Part shown: positions 51,760 to 63,030 of the stretch, piece by piece
How positions within the stretch are numbered: the first letter of the stretch is position 1
How the letters are laid out: the number at the start of each line of letters is the position of its first letter
Source of the DNA: Zygaena filipendulae
Taxonomy: Eukaryota > Arthropoda > Insecta > Lepidoptera > Zygaenidae
Direction: 5' to 3'
Length of the DNA stretch: 64,000 nt
NCBI GenBank assembly: GCA_907165275.2
Contig: OU015653.1
Location: forward strand, 12,554,001 to 12,618,000
Translations under genes and position numbers: made by a program
The notes under the pieces: model-generated
Told to the model about the DNA's origin: nothing
Databases searched by the model: none
The model's input: the letters and a program-made list of their open reading frames with translations, nothing else

Positions 51760-53570
51760 TGAAGTAAATAAAAAAAAATGGCTTCCCGTGACCTTTACCA
51801 AGTTATCGGTTCATCTTGCATCCCACACCGCGTCTTCTTTCCAAAACTTTAAGCCACGTGTTTCTTACTTCATTAGTTTCAGTTCATAGTACATAGTATC
51901 TCGATTATTAATTTTGTGTGTGTGTGTGTTTTTTTTTTTATTTTAAAGCAACGAAAAAATAACTTGGCCCAAGAAAAAACAATATTGATTATTACCTTAT
52001 CGATGTTCATTGAAGCTTTGTTGTTTAAATTTCGTTCGGTTTGGTAACTCCAATTACAACATAAATAATATCTAACAAATACCTATATCAAACGGAAAAT
52101 ATATTTTGTAAACAAACCAAAAATTACCGACTCGCTTAAAATTCGAACGGGCATCTGTTTAATTTTTTAATTAAAAAAAAATAAAACAAGCATCGTTCAT
52201 TGTTAATGCGAACAGAACATTCTTCCGATCGATCCTTTAAGGCTTGTTTAAGGTAAACTGTAAAGTCTCGGCCGCCATTATTCGAGCGTTTCGCGAGAAC
52301 GCAGCGCCTCTCGCCCTCGCAAATAATCTTAAGCAAATTTATTCAAGCTTTAGCAAAATGTTTTATTTGTACAGCGTAAATACGTTTATATTGACGCCCT
52401 TCGTTTGGCTTTCAAACTCTGCTCGTGTTCACGGACTAAGTAGAGTTGTTGTGTAAATTTTCCTCTCTCTAATGAGATTGATTCCAAACATATCTCTAAC
52501 AAGCTGTTGCCAGCGACTCCGCTCGTGTGCAAACTTAGTTTACTAGACCAGAGTTGCTAATGGATATAACTCCTCTTTCCGTGAACCGATTGCGATAAAA
52601 CCAAGCTCATATATATTTTATGTTAGACTATAAAAAAGATAGTTAATAACATCTGGTTGAATTTTTATTGAGTGGTTTTTTCATAATATCACCGGAAATG
52701 CTGATGATTCGACTTGATTGATTAGGAGTTAGGACCTTTGCATTATTTTATTTCGAGTGTAAAGAAAAGAAGTCCTCTAGTTAACTATACTTTTATTCTC
52801 ACTATTATAGTTATTACAACCACACATGTACTATATGTATATACAATAGAAATAGAAGACTTATTATGACCACTTAAGTCGAGCAGAGTAACTAGAATGA
52901 AGCTCTTCTGTGCTAACACTAGTATTTATACCCAGAACCCCACCAACAATTGTGGGCGTACACTACTTTAATTTATCAAATGGGAATGAGGGTACCGACT
53001 AAATAACAGTGTTGCCATGACATAATGCTAGAATTCCCTGAAATAAGGAACGAATTAATAGAAAACATGTCACGAGTATCTATTTCGCTTTGTACTTACG
53101 TATACACCTTAACATATTTATAAAATAGTAGAATATGATAGGTTCGTTGGAGCACTAGTTACCTCATTGTTACTAATTTTTAGGTACTAAGTAGTGATAA
53201 GAAAATCTGTAAAAATATTTTTTTTTGGGTTACCAATAAAGAATTAATTACTTATCTATCTATCTAGATACTAATATACACTTATATGAAAGCTTCTCCT
53301 ACTCGTGTTATAGACATTACCTATTGCATTTTTAGGAATAAAAACTTGCGTCAATTCACTATTGAAAAATACGGAGAAAATCAATTTGTCCGAGTGCTTA
53401 TATATTCTTACTGAGCCGAGTTAAATCTAATCAAATTGTGTGTGTAGAGGCAGCAATAAGTAGTATTGCTATTTAAATTGGATCTTAACTATTTCTGCCT
53501 GCGTTAACTTAGAAACTAGTAATATGTACTCAACATTAAGTAAGTGCAGTATATTAAAGTGGACTGTCAC
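51760..53570. other. Long unassigned stretch
   Basis: Short frames only. A (TG)n then T-rich tract lies at 51914-51940. ACACTAGTATTTATACCC and CACAATTGTGGGCG-like words at 52917-52965 could belong to an LTR promoter, but no ends are visible. Confidence 0.4.
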
Positions 53571-53572
53571 GG

Positions 53573-53655
53573 TTAGTTTTTAACCGACTTCCAAAAAGGA
53601 GGAGGTTATGCATTCGGTTGTATGTAGGTATGTTTTTTTTATACCTACGATTTCA
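53573..53655 (-). repeat. Terminal fragment of the 30600-type repeat
   Basis: TTTTTAACCGACTTCCAAAA, AGGAGGAGGTTATGCATTCG and GTTGTATGTAGGTATG are the complement of the right end of the repeat at 30600. Confidence 0.6.
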
Positions 53656-53812
53656 ATAGGGGAGATTACTAATAACTCTCAGCAGAGTTGTTTGTTATCT
53701 GCCAAAAAGGGTTTAATAAAAATTTGTACCTACCCATTTTCCGATAAATTTTAAGATGTTGCGAAGTTTTTTTAATCAATTTGTGTTGATTAACAGTGTA
53801 CCTAATTGCCTA

Positions 53813-54005
53813 CTAACTGTTCCCCCCGGTTTCACGCGCGTTAATTTCGGAGTTCCCGTGGAAAACCGAGATATAAAGTACCTTCTGTCCTTTTCTGTAT
53901 CCCTGACAACGTGTGTGCAATATTTCATGGTGATCGGTTGAGCCGTTAAGGCGTGAAAGCGTAACAAACAAACAAATAAACTCACATTTATAATATTAGT
54001 AAGGA
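53813..54005 (-). mobile_element. Full-length Helitron-like element, (CAAA)n subfamily
   Basis: CTAACTGTTCCCCCCGGTTTC to TATAATATTAGTAAGGA, 193 bp, with GATCGGTTGAGCCGTTAAGG and AGCGTAACAAACAAACAAAT. The terminal CTAG is mutated to CTAA. Confidence 0.75.
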
Positions 54006-54212
54006 TTAAAAGAAGGCTAGGGAGAATCGCTTTCAACTGACAGCTGGATACTGCAGAAACTCAAGTTTTTTTTTATGTCATAGGGGCCATACTTACTGGC
54101 CAGTAGCACACCTAATGGTTGATTTATGTAAAATAAAATTCACTCATTTTTTTCTTTAGCTAATTCCTATTTTTATTTTGACTTTCCTTGCATTCGTAAT
54201 GAAAAGCACAGT

Positions 54213-54304
54213 GTTATCCTCAGGAGAAAGACTTATTTAGTCCCTCGATCTATTGGCGAACCCCGTCTCGGGACTAAATAAGTTACTTTCACCCCTAGGA
54301 TAAC
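54213..54304. repeat. 92-nt imperfect hairpin, possible MITE
   Basis: Arms 54213-54244 (GTTATCCTCAGGAG..TTTAGTCCC) and 54270-54304 pair with small bulges around a 25-nt loop. The GACTTATTTAGTCCC half is nearly perfect. Confidence 0.65.
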
Positions 54305-54499
54305 AATGTAAAAAGCATAATTTGTGGGGGTCCAAGCTAAAAGATACGCAGTTCTCGGCATTTAGTTTCCGAGATATTACGAGGTTTTGTAAAGTTGGGT
54401 GAAAAAATTGCGTCCGCGATTTTAATATACTTTTCATGTCCGGATTTATTTATTTAGTTCGAGTGGCGACCGCCAACCGCAACGTCGGTAGGTATACTC

Positions 54500-54625
54500 G
54501 ATACAAGGTGAACCGACAACTTGGTGAAGGTCACGGGGCCCCATTGGTTGGGGGATGCGCAGGACCGGTCGTTGTGGCTATGATTGTGGGAGGCTTATAT
54601 CTAGCAGTGGACTATGTCTTTCGTC
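54500..54625 (+). pseudogene. RTE-type LINE ORF2 C-terminal remnant
   Basis: One frame reads DNLVKVTGPHWLGDAQDRSL before a stop. The continuation shifts frame but keeps GGGAGGCTTATATCTAGCAG and TGGACTATGTCTTTCGTCTG, the typical end of lepidopteran RTE proteins and their UTR. The 83-codon frame overlapping it is in the wrong phase. Confidence 0.7.
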
Positions 54626-54744
54626 TGATATTGTTTGTTTGTTTGCTTTCACGCTTCCAATACTTTTTTTTATGTAAATTTATTTGAAGCGTTTACGTAA
54701 TATAATGGAAAAATAACAACGCTGGATAGATAACTTAGATAATT

Positions 54745-54805
54745 AAGTTCGCCATTTGTACACACTGTGCAATAAAGAATAAATAAATAAATAAAATAAA
54801 TAAAT
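54745..54805 (+). mobile_element. Truncated LINE 3' tail (AATAAATAAA type), copy 3
   Basis: AAGTTCGCCATTTGTACACA, CTGTGCAATAAAGAATAAAT then AAATAAATAAAATAAATAAA. Confidence 0.6.
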
Positions 54806-54946
54806 AACGTTTTTCATTTTCCATTTAATAATAATAATAATAATAATCCACGACACAACACACAGCACACTTGATCCCACAGTAAGCTATTATTAGCTTA
54901 TGTCGTGGAAACCAAACAAACGTGGTGTATACTACATATAATCTAA

Positions 54947-55223
54947 CTAGCTGTCCCCCGCGATTTCATCCGCGGTAATTTCGGAGTTCCCGCGGAGGTT
55001 GCGGGAAAAAAGTACTCTATGTCCTTCAGTTCTCGAGTGAATTCCGGGATAAAACCTATCCTATCTTTTAAGTTGTTTGGATGGTTACAAATACAATACA
55101 ATACAATTTTGCAACCATTCATAAAATGGTCCAACTTAAAAGATAGGATAGTTTTTATCCCGGAATTCCAGCGGGAACTCCGACTCCGAAATTACCGCGG
55201 ATGAAATCGCAGGGGACAGCTAG
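54947..55223. mobile_element. Palindrome of two Helitron-like 3' ends
   Basis: Begins CTAGCTGTCCCCCGCGATTT and ends with the matching complement, GAAATCGCAGGGGACAGCTAG. Further inside, AACCTATCCTATCTTTTAAG and its complement also pair, with GGATGGTTAC...GCAACCATTC beyond. Both termini are therefore the 3' (CTAG) end of the family and no TCCTACTAAT-type 5' end exists. Confidence 0.85.
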
Positions 55224-55289
55224 TTACATATATATTATAGTTTATACTATAGATATATAAATATACCCAGACTGGAAAGTGGAACCCTG

Positions 55290-55331
55290 TGTTCATCACA
55301 CAAAGTGTACCCCCACTTTGTGTGATGAACA
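55290..55331. repeat. Perfect 18-bp hairpin inside SINE head
   Basis: TGTTCATCACACAAAGTG (55290-55307) and its complement (55314-55331) around a 6-nt loop. In the other SINE copies this segment occurs once, so it was duplicated in inverted orientation here. Confidence 0.85.
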
Positions 55332-55409
55332 TCGAAACCGAACCCGGAACCTCTTGATTAGCGGGCAGGCATGATGACCTACTACGCCAATCGGGTCGTC
55401 AAATATGCT

Positions 55410-55745
55410 TTGACATTACTTCGATATTGAGCGACGATAGTGAAAAAGTTCGTGCTCCCCCTACTGATGCTAGTTGACCTTACTTAGAATTCCTCACAAA
55501 TCTTCTAATATAACACACAGACAGAAGTTCTCTCCACTTATCAGCAAACAAATCACGGCCCCTCAGGAGAGCATTTAGTACGGTCAAAGTGCGACATACT
55601 AGCGAGTTGGATCGTGCTCTTTATTCGACAAAAAGGGGGGTGCCAAAAGCTCGCAAATTGTCGGTTTATCGTTAATTTTCAGTACCGATTAATACCGAAC
55701 AATTTAATTGAAAAGTAAGTGATAATTATCACTAAGTACATATTA
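55410..55745. other. No recognisable feature
   Basis: No frame or repeat end. Confidence 0.35.
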
Positions 55746-55747
55746 AA

Positions 55748-56158
55748 AACAAAGTCCCCCGCTGCGTCTGTCTGTCTATTCGCAGTAAACTCAAAAACTA
55801 CTGAACGGATTTTTATGTGGTTTTCACCTGTAGTTTCCCTTTCGGCAGAGCATACAAGATAACTATGGGCTTAGATTAGGCACTTATTTAGTGTTTGTTT
55901 ATTATTCTTGTGTGTTGTGCAGAAATAAATGTTATTCTTTTCTATTCAATATACAGTGATTCATGACAATTTTTAAGTACCCATATAATTTGTCAAGGTT
56001 ATGTGTAAATAAGTAAAAAAATGACGATAGATGTTGGAAGTGTCGGATAAAGTGCAATAAATTTTGCATACTACACGAAGGACATTGGGTGCTATTAGTC
56101 CCGGAATTCCCGCGGTAACTCCGAAATTAACACGGGTAAAGTCGCGGGGAGTAGCTAG
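55748..56158 (+). mobile_element. Helitron-like element, CGTCTGTCTGTCTATTCGC subfamily, with internal insert
   Basis: AAAGTCCCCCGCTGCGTCTG, AGTAAACTCAAAAACTACTG and ATTTTTATGTGGTTTTCACC at the 5' side. ATAATTTGTCAAGGTTATGTG resumes near 55985, and CACGGGTAAAGTCGCGGGG then GTAGCTAG ends it. About 130 bp (55850-55980) do not match related copies and may be an insertion. Confidence 0.7.
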
Positions 56159-56565
56159 TCAAGGTGTATTTAAGCCTACGACGCTGTTATTAACGCCAAT
56201 ATAGGGTAAAATAACAAATGTTAGCCTGCCCACGGCTGATGCGGCGTAATCCATCAAGGTGCGCGAATTCCGTCGGTCTAATGACGATACATTTACCTTG
56301 GTTCCGGGTATTAGTTGGATCTGCTATAGGTATTTATGTACCTATTAATGTGGATGTAGTAAGCATTCGCTATAACGTTTATCATCGCATTGCTTTAATG
56401 AAAACATCTTTATCTATTCCTTTTCAGGAGCGTGCACGTGAATGTCAGTCGTTTACGAAACAACGCAGAGACATGCTAGAATACGGCTGAAGAGCCATAG
56501 AAAAAGCCGTGACAGGTATTGTGTTAAAAAACAAAATAGAAAAAAAAAAACACTTTTATCAGGAA
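56159..56565. other. No recognisable feature
   Basis: A 90-codon frame at 56218-56490 lacks any recognisable motif. Its codons look no different from background. Confidence 0.4.
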
Positions 56566-56850
56566 CTAACTGTTCCTCATGATTTCACTCGCATTTATTT
56601 CAGAGTTTTCACGGAAATTCTGAAGAAAAAAGTACCCTGGAAATCGGGGCAACCATTTCAGAGATTAGCCGAAACAAACAGACAGATAGAAAGACAGACA
56701 ACAATTTTATTAAGTATTTTTTGTTGTTAAGTACCTACTGAATATTCTTTCACATGCAGTTAGTTAAGAGCTGTTATTTTGAGATAACAAACAGACACTC
56801 CAATGTTATTTATGTATATGTGTATACATCTGTATGGATTTAAATGAAAA
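56566..56850 (-). mobile_element. Helitron-like element, GACAGACAGA tail, worn
   Basis: CTAACTGTTCCTCATGATTT, GAGTTTTCACGGAAATTCTG, CAGAGATTAGCCGAAACAAA and CAGACAGATAGAAAGACAGA. Confidence 0.6.
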
Positions 56851-57289
56851 ATAGTAATTACTCAAACATTAATTATTAGTGAATTTAATTTAAGTAGGTA
56901 CAACAGTTGATTCGGCCACAACGGACTGGATAAAATTATCAGAAGGTAATTTATACTGCTGTAAATTTCAGCGGTAGTAAATAAACCGACATTAAGGTAT
57001 TAATTTAAATAAATTTACATTTTCGTTCAATAATACCCCTTTATAAATTAATTGTGTTGAGAGTAAATACATACACAAGTAACAGAGTCAAGGCTGCGTT
57101 GGTACGGTCTCGTGGTAAGAAGACCGGACGATCATGTCGTGAAAAATAAAATTTTAACAAAAAATTAAAACACTCAAAACACAAAAAAATGCACTATGGT
57201 TTAAATTTTTTGCTAAAATTTTATTTATTTTTCGCTTTTTAATGGGTTAGTTTATAACAAACTGACAATTTATCTACCCAAATCGCAAT
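56851..57289. other. No recognisable feature
   Basis: AT-rich, with no supported feature. Confidence 0.35.
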
Positions 57290-57518
57290 AGGTGTAGCTG
57301 TAATATTTGAAGTTTCCACGATTTCTCCATGATCCCATCATCATATTCTGACTTCTTTACAATGGGACTAACTTGAAAGTAGATGTACCCTATCAAAAAA
57401 AAAAATATTTTCCAAATCGGTCCAGCTATCTTCGAGTAACCGCTTAACAAAGATAACTACAAAAAAAACATACAGTCGAATTGAGAAACTCCCTTTTTGG
57501 AAGTCGGTTACAAAGTCT
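57290..57518 (+). repeat. Interspersed repeat (TTTTTGGAAGTCGGTTA family), copy 2
   Basis: TAGGTGTAGCTGTAATATTTG, CACGATTTCTCCATGATCCC, AAATCGGTCCAGCTATCTTC, GAGTAACCGCTTAACAAAG and CTTTTTGGAAGTCGGTTAC. Better preserved than the copy at 30600. Confidence 0.6.
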
Positions 57519-57559
57519 TTGGCTCTATATTGTCTATGGTTCTATGGCTATAAATTACA

Positions 57560-57702
57560 AGAGCGGACGAGGAAGATCACAAGCCATTTTGATGTCAATG
57601 GTCCAGCGGGATCTGAGGAGAATGGGTCTAGAGGAGGGGACGCTCACCAACGGCTAGAATGGTGCCGAATGACTGAGATAGCCGAACCCGCGTAACGGAA
57701 CA
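57560..57702 (+). pseudogene. LINE ORF2 C-terminal remnant
   Basis: One frame gives VQRDLRRMGLEEGTL. After a 1-base shift another gives LEWCRMTEIAEPA and a stop. The pattern (charged helix, W-R block, ADPA-like end) is typical of one group of RTE-like LINE C-termini. The clade is uncertain. Confidence 0.5.
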
Positions 57703-57881
57703 CTGCGAGGGTGAAAAAGAGGCGAAGTCACAAAGTGATTATTGTACTGCACAAACTAATTATTGACGTCCGTTGCTTCACTCGAGTAGAATGTCTGTAC
57801 CTACCTACTTTCCTCAAAAAAAAAAATTGGTTGTGAAACAGACTTCTAGCTAGGTATAATTTTTTTTTTAATACCTATTCT

Positions 57882-57918
57882 GATCGGCTATGCTGGACGC
57901 GCGACTCTGTGTAAAAAT
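57882..57918 (+). repeat. 37-bp segment shared with 13967-14003
   Basis: TATTCTGATCGGCTATGCTG..CGCGACTCTGTGT matches the earlier site with about two differences. Flanks are unrelated as far as I can see. Confidence 0.55.
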
Positions 57919-58083
57919 CTATGCAGAATGTTCAATGGTTCACACAAAAATAAAGCTCTGCTTGGCAAGCTACTTCGACTTCAGTCAGTCCAGTTCACAA
58001 AACAAGTTGAGGTTGCATGGAGTCAAAGGATAGTTAATGTGATAAGTTAATCACTTTCAAGGACTTCACTGGTGATTACTAAT

Positions 58084-58400
58084 AATAGGGATGTTGACTA
58101 CTATTGAAAATCAAAATTCTAATAAGTCCATCAGTTACAAAATAAAAAAACAATAGACACGTATTTTTTGCTTTTTTAAATAAATTAAAATATACAGAGA
58201 TAAAGCGCATTAAAATTTAGGATGAGGAGGTCGTGACGTCACTAACCACAAAATCGCCATACAAACTGTCAGAATAGTGACGTCACGCGAAATATATCGC
58301 CGTTATTTTTTGATTACGTAAAAAAAGAAAAAATACGTGTCCAATATTTTTTAATAATCTACAAGACGGACTAAAAAATAAAAATTAGTCAACATGCCCA
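58084..58400 (+). mobile_element. MITE with CRE-like palindromes, copy 7
   Basis: AATAGGGATGTTGACTACTA, AGTCCATCAGTTAC, two GTGACGTCAC sites, CTACAAGACGGACT and TTAGTCAACATGCCCA. Well preserved. Confidence 0.85.
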
Positions 58401-58914
58401 ATGCCCATTTCAAATGATTATTATTAAGAATAACCACATTCATCACACTGACCCATATACATAGATTCGACTGAAGTAGACTTTTATTTTTATAAAATTT
58501 TAAGTTTTATTTCTATACCTACATTGTAGAGTAAAATCTGTTGCTATAACGCATGCGTTACTTGTAAAATATAGCCGATCACTCATCCTGTCAAACTTAA
58601 TAAAATTTTACCTCGCTTAGTTATTGACTTCTTGGTGAAAGTAACAAATGTGTGGAATTTTAATATGTTTAAAACAAGTCTTGGCAGTGTAGGCACCTAC
58701 TCGTGCGTAACATATTTTACACTAATATCCCGAAATTAACTGATTTTTGCTCACTTAAATTGTATACTGGCTACTATCACGGCTGCGGCTCTATTTCTAT
58801 CTAAGTTTTAGTCTAAGTGAAAAGTATCCTATGTATAATATTTATTTACTGTAATTATTTATTTATTTTATTATTATTATAATTTTGTTATTTAATTTAT
58901 TCGTTGATATAAAT
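58401..58914. other. No recognisable feature
   Basis: AT-rich, with no supported feature. Confidence 0.35.
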
Positions 58915-59035
58915 ATAAGGAGGAGGTTCTCAATTCGACTGTACTTATGTTTTTTTTTGTATGTTTCTTACGCGATTACTCGAAGATAGCTTACCAGATT
59001 TGCTGAAAACGTCTTCATATTATTAATTCTAGTGA
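58915..59035 (-). repeat. Terminal fragment of the 30600-type repeat
   Basis: AGGAGGAGGTTCTCAATTCG, ACTGTACTTATG and GATTACTCGAAGATAGCTTA are the complement of the right half of the copy at 57290. Confidence 0.55.
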
Positions 59036-61030
59036 TTCAAATTTAAAAACCAAGATATTACTTAGATTACTATACTTTTTTCGTGAAACTTATGATAGAA
59101 AACGGTAAATATAGAAAAAGTCATAGGTAGGTGTTAAAAAAATAGTGGTTCGAGAAGTTGATTAATTAACGGTGGTAGAACAAGGGTTTCAAGTAAATAG
59201 GTAATTTCGGAGTACTGTATCAACAATATCCACCCAAAACCTGGCAAACAAAGACAGCCAATGCCAGTAGCCAACAAAGCTGGGCCTATGCTAATTAACG
59301 TCAGTCGATTATGTAGTACGTTGCTAATGCAAACTCTACATTCTATAGATTAACTTAATTGCCGTTTCAATTTTTGTCTTATTTTTACTTACTGAAAAAA
59401 AAATATATGTAAACAATATGCCCATTATTTTCTCTTAATTTTTAAAAAGCTTGTTTTTAACTAACTTTATTTTTGGAGTTTACTCCTTGAGAATCGATTT
59501 TCATACCAAACATTATGCGTTATGTTTCGGCAGCCCACGCCTCGTTTTTTCAGTGACTGAATCTTCGCTGAATCTTCGTGAGTAGGTTCAGTTCGAAGAA
59601 TCGCCCAAGCTATTCTTCTATGAAAATTTGCGAAACGGGTAACTAATGAGGTGCGCAGGTGAAAAACGTGTCGATTTGGTTGGGTGTCGAAATTTTCTGA
59701 CTAACAGTAAGATTTTATTGCATCGCTGGCCACTGCCGCGGCACGCTCGCAACGCTCGCTCAGCTCCCGCGCCATGATCAGCTGCATAAATATGAGCTAA
59801 CATGTCAGGGTGCTTTGTATCTCATTTAAGGAGTCGACCAGTATAACAGCAAGGTTGTGAGTGTCATTGGTTAATAACAACAACCGGTGATTAAATAAAA
59901 TATTGCATTTATCACATTGGCCGTAACATCGGTTGACGAGTGAAAGCCGTACCCAAAACACACGTGTCACGTTCGTCTTCGTTATTTCAGTCACTTTTCA
60001 GCATCTTTTTGGACCCTGAGCAGGAAACTGGCTTTCAAGAGAGCCATGTTTTAACTTGGGGATCAATCTAACATTTTAGTTGGAGCATAATTGAAGAAGT
60101 ATAGACGAAGAGATTTTTATTACCTACTAAGAAACATTGTTGTTGGCATATTATAATTAGGTATACGCCATTAAGTATATTACTATAATATTATTTAATA
60201 GTCTGACACAGGTCACGTAGTTTTTCTATAAAACTTAATAAATAAAATTAATAGAATAGGTTTTTAAATTTATATAGTCTAGTTTTAAATTCCATCATGC
60301 CGGTTCATGATTAAATTCAAATGATTGATCGATTGAATTGATTGCTACAATAAATTGTTAGATACTTTTTTTATTATATTATTATGGCTTTCCGTTGTAA
60401 AAACAATGGCGTTTATTTATTTCATTTTCGAATGATTTATGCGAAAAAATTTTGCAGACACCTATAGTATATTTGTTCGGTTATTTCGTTTAAAACCGGA
60501 GTTATAATTTTAATAAATAATTTTAACAGCGCGAATTTAATACAACTCTTTCGTGAGTGGGTCGTTGATGGTGGTATTCATTATTCCCGCTCGAGTGTCT
60601 CACAGCCCCGTCGCCGGACACTCTGGGTCCGTTTTAATATGTAAGGATTTATGGTCCCCAGGGCGACATTCATTTCGCAATCTCTGTACAGTTCTGGCCA
60701 CGGAAAATGTACGAGCATTTGTTGAATTTTCTTTAAGAGATTTTAAATCGTCGTCCACTTGGAATTAGCTGTATTCGATGCGTTTTGTATAACTCCGGAA
60801 GGAACGAGCGAAAAGACACGGTTCCGAATGCACTAAACTTGATGAAACGTTTTGTTAACACACTAACGCTAATATACCTACACCGTACTCAATGATACTG
60901 TAGAGGTTGAAAGCTTAAAACGTAACCTCCGTGTACTTACACACTGGCTGGAAATGTTTTTTAATTCAAAATTAAATTAGATTTCACGTAGAAAGAACAG
61001 AAAAAAATCTTGATAAGTTGCTGATAATGG
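59036..61030. other. Long unassigned stretch
   Basis: Nothing recognisable over about 2 kb. A CTGGCTTTCAAGAGAGCC scrap at 60028-60045 recalls the 22114-type repeat. Short frames (61, 65 and 71 codons) show no motif. This is the least repetitive part of the window and a possible place for unique regulatory or intronic DNA. Confidence 0.4.
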
Positions 61031-61105
61031 AGAGATCATATAAAATATGTGATAAAAATACTTAAAGTTTCACGTACCTATCATAATATATTTTATATGA
61101 TCTCT
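61031..61105. repeat. Perfect 18-bp inverted repeat
   Basis: AGAGATCATATAAAATAT (61031-61048) and its complement (61088-61105), 39-nt loop. AT-rich; possibly a small MITE. Confidence 0.7.
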
Positions 61106-61220
61106 ACAATACCACTGTATTTATTTGAATAAAGTATTAAAAATTAAAAACTTGAAAATGTTTTTTTTATATTAGAGTAGGAATGCTCCATTGTTTCAAA
61201 TAGACATTTTAATTTACCTA

Positions 61221-61419
61221 CTAGCTGTGCCCCGCGGTTTCACCCGCGGTAATTTCGGAGTTCCCGCGAGAATTCTGGGATAAAACGTACCCTATGTCCT
61301 TTTCTGTACCCCTGCCAACGTGCATGCCAAATTTCATTCAAATCCGTTGAGCCGTTTTTTCGTGATTGAGTAACAAACATCCAAACATCCACACTTTCAC
61401 ATTTATAATATTAGTAGGA
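61221..61419 (-). mobile_element. Full-length Helitron-like element
   Basis: CTAGCTGTGCCCCGCGGTTTC to TTATAATATTAGTAGGA, 199 bp, close in length and sequence to 29132-29330 and 63654-63868. The terminal hairpin CCGCGG-TTTCAC-CCGCGG is perfect. Confidence 0.85.
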
Positions 61420-61717
61420 TAACATTTCAGAACGAAGTTTTCGTCACAGCGTCTTAGGGCTGCTCTATACGGAAAAACAAAGCAACTGTATTTTTTTTCG
61501 AAATGGGTGTTTTTTGCCTTTTTCACGCATAACGGGCATAATGAACTCAGTTTATTATGGAAAAACTTCGTTCTAACCAAGTGTTCCTCGACACTCACGC
61601 ATTTTTTATCTAGGTAAAAAAAAATAATCGTAGTGGCTCTCGATAATGGATCGACTGATTTGATTTATTTCAGTTGTGTTCGTAAATTTTAAGAAAAAGT
61701 TTTTATTAAAAAAAAAA

Positions 61718-61777
61718 AAAACGGAATTTCTGCGGGAATTCCGAAACTCACGCGAGTGGAACCGTAACCACAACTAG
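61718..61777 (+). mobile_element. Helitron-like 3' fragment
   Basis: CGGAATTTCTGCGGGAATTC, CGAAACTCACGCGAGTGGAA and a CACAACTAG end. Confidence 0.55.
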
Positions 61778-62394
61778 AGTTCAGTAAATAATATGTATAG
61801 GTACGTATATTGATTTGACAATCGCACAGCTGACAGCACCAATAAAACGTTATTGCGTATTGCTGTGCAATTGCATTATCAATTTATTAGCGATCTTGTA
61901 GGGTATTTCTACACTCGACTTTGTAGATATAACATTTCCTTATTATTATGTTAATAAAAAACAAAATATGTTCCAATTCTCCGGGCAACGAGTCTACATA
62001 TTTAGCACTGCAGAGGCAGTAGTTCACCCCACAGAGTGCCAAGGCGAATTCCTAAGAGGGTGATAGAACCTTATGTACCTCACACATTAATACAGCCCGC
62101 CTCTTTATTTAATTTACTCTTACTCTTGTTGTTTTAGGGTTCGGCATAATAAAGTAAAATATTTGTACACCTTTATACGACTGTAAAGCAAATAGAGTGG
62201 TCTGGGTTGTGACGCCTAAATTTTATACAGCTAGCTATTATATTAAGTGACCTATTCATAATATAAAAAAAAAAATGCTTTGCGATTTGAGCGTGCAGTA
62301 ATCCCTTAATAATTGGCGTCCATTCTTTTCCTTCGGATCTCACTTTATCGAGCTCCCTGCAAATATTGAAGAGTGAGTTATATTGTGCATTGGA
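61778..62394. other. No recognisable feature
   Basis: No frame or repeat end supported. Confidence 0.35.
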
Positions 62395-62440
62395 CTAGCT
62401 GTTTCCTGCGATTTCACCTGCGTAGGTACCCTGCGGTTCC
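62395..62440 (-). mobile_element. Helitron-like 3' scrap
   Basis: CTAGCTGTTTCCTGCGATTT, CACCTGCG. Confidence 0.4.
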
Positions 62441-62606
62441 TTGCTTTGTAGGTACCTATCCATTTGATTCAGAACATAATATAAAGGTAATAATTAACAG
62501 AAAGCGATCGCATTTTTTTATTAAGATGTCCTATAAGTATGATCCGTCAGCGCGGTCAATTTTCATGATTCCTTTTTAGTTTTATTAATTTTAATATTTT
62601 CGTAAA

Positions 62607-62885
62607 GACCCAATTGGCGCAGTAGGTCACCACCTGCTAATCAAGAGGATCCGGGTTCGATTACCGGTGGAGGTGGACTTTGTGCGATGAACACAACGGT
62701 TCGACTTTCCAGTCTGAGCGTAGGTATTTATAATATATCTATTGTATAATACATACTATACAATTTTATGGAAATATACCACGTTCGCTTGACTTCCTTG
62801 ACAGATGTTAATAGCTCACTGTGAGATTAAGTAGATTTGTGTGTTTTGAAGTCGATTATTATTATTATTTATTTATTTATTTATT
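62607..62885 (+). mobile_element. Full-length tRNA-derived SINE
   Basis: The head GACCCAATTGGCGCAGTAGG contains a Pol III A box (TGGCGCAGTAGG, 62615-62626), and GGTTCGATTAC (62654-62664) is a B box. Then come a conserved GTGCGATGAACACA and CTTTCCAGTCTGAG, an AT-rich body, CCACGTTCGCTTGACTTCC, GATTAAGTAGATTTGTGTG and an ATTATTATTATTATT-type tail running into TTTATTTATTTA. The A/B boxes, body and ATT tail define a SINE mobilised by a LINE enzyme. The parent tRNA was not determined. Confidence 0.75.
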
Positions 62886-62944
62886 AATGGGTAGTACACA
62901 GTATTATTTATATTATATTTATTGAACCGATGAATTGTTGATGG

Positions 62945-63030
62945 TTGCAGGACGCCATTGGATGCGGTAAGCGCAGGAGCGGTCGTTGTGGCGATCCTTG
63001 GGGGAGGCCTGCGATGATGATTATCATGGA
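62945..63030 (+). mobile_element. RTE-type LINE 3' tail
   Basis: GGACGCCATTGGATGCGGTA, AGCGCAGGAGCGGTCGTTG and GGCGATCCTTGGGGGAGGCC, then GATGATGATTATCATGG. Coding phase is lost; part of the cassette before the tail is deleted. Confidence 0.65.

Larger units (their letters stand above)
54832..55406 (-). mobile_element. tRNA-derived SINE interrupted by a Helitron-like palindrome
   Basis: On the minus strand the head begins near 55406: GACCCGATTGGCGTAGTAGG (A-box-like), then GAGGTTCCGGGTTCGGTTTC (B-box-like), CACTTTGTGTGATGAACAC and CCACTTTCCAGTCTGGG. After the intervening palindrome (54947-55223) it resumes with CACCACGTTTGTTTGGTTTC, CACGACATAAGC, GTGGGATCAAGTG and ends in ATTATTATTATTATT. 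The order matches the uninterrupted copy at 62607-62880. Confidence 0.75.
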
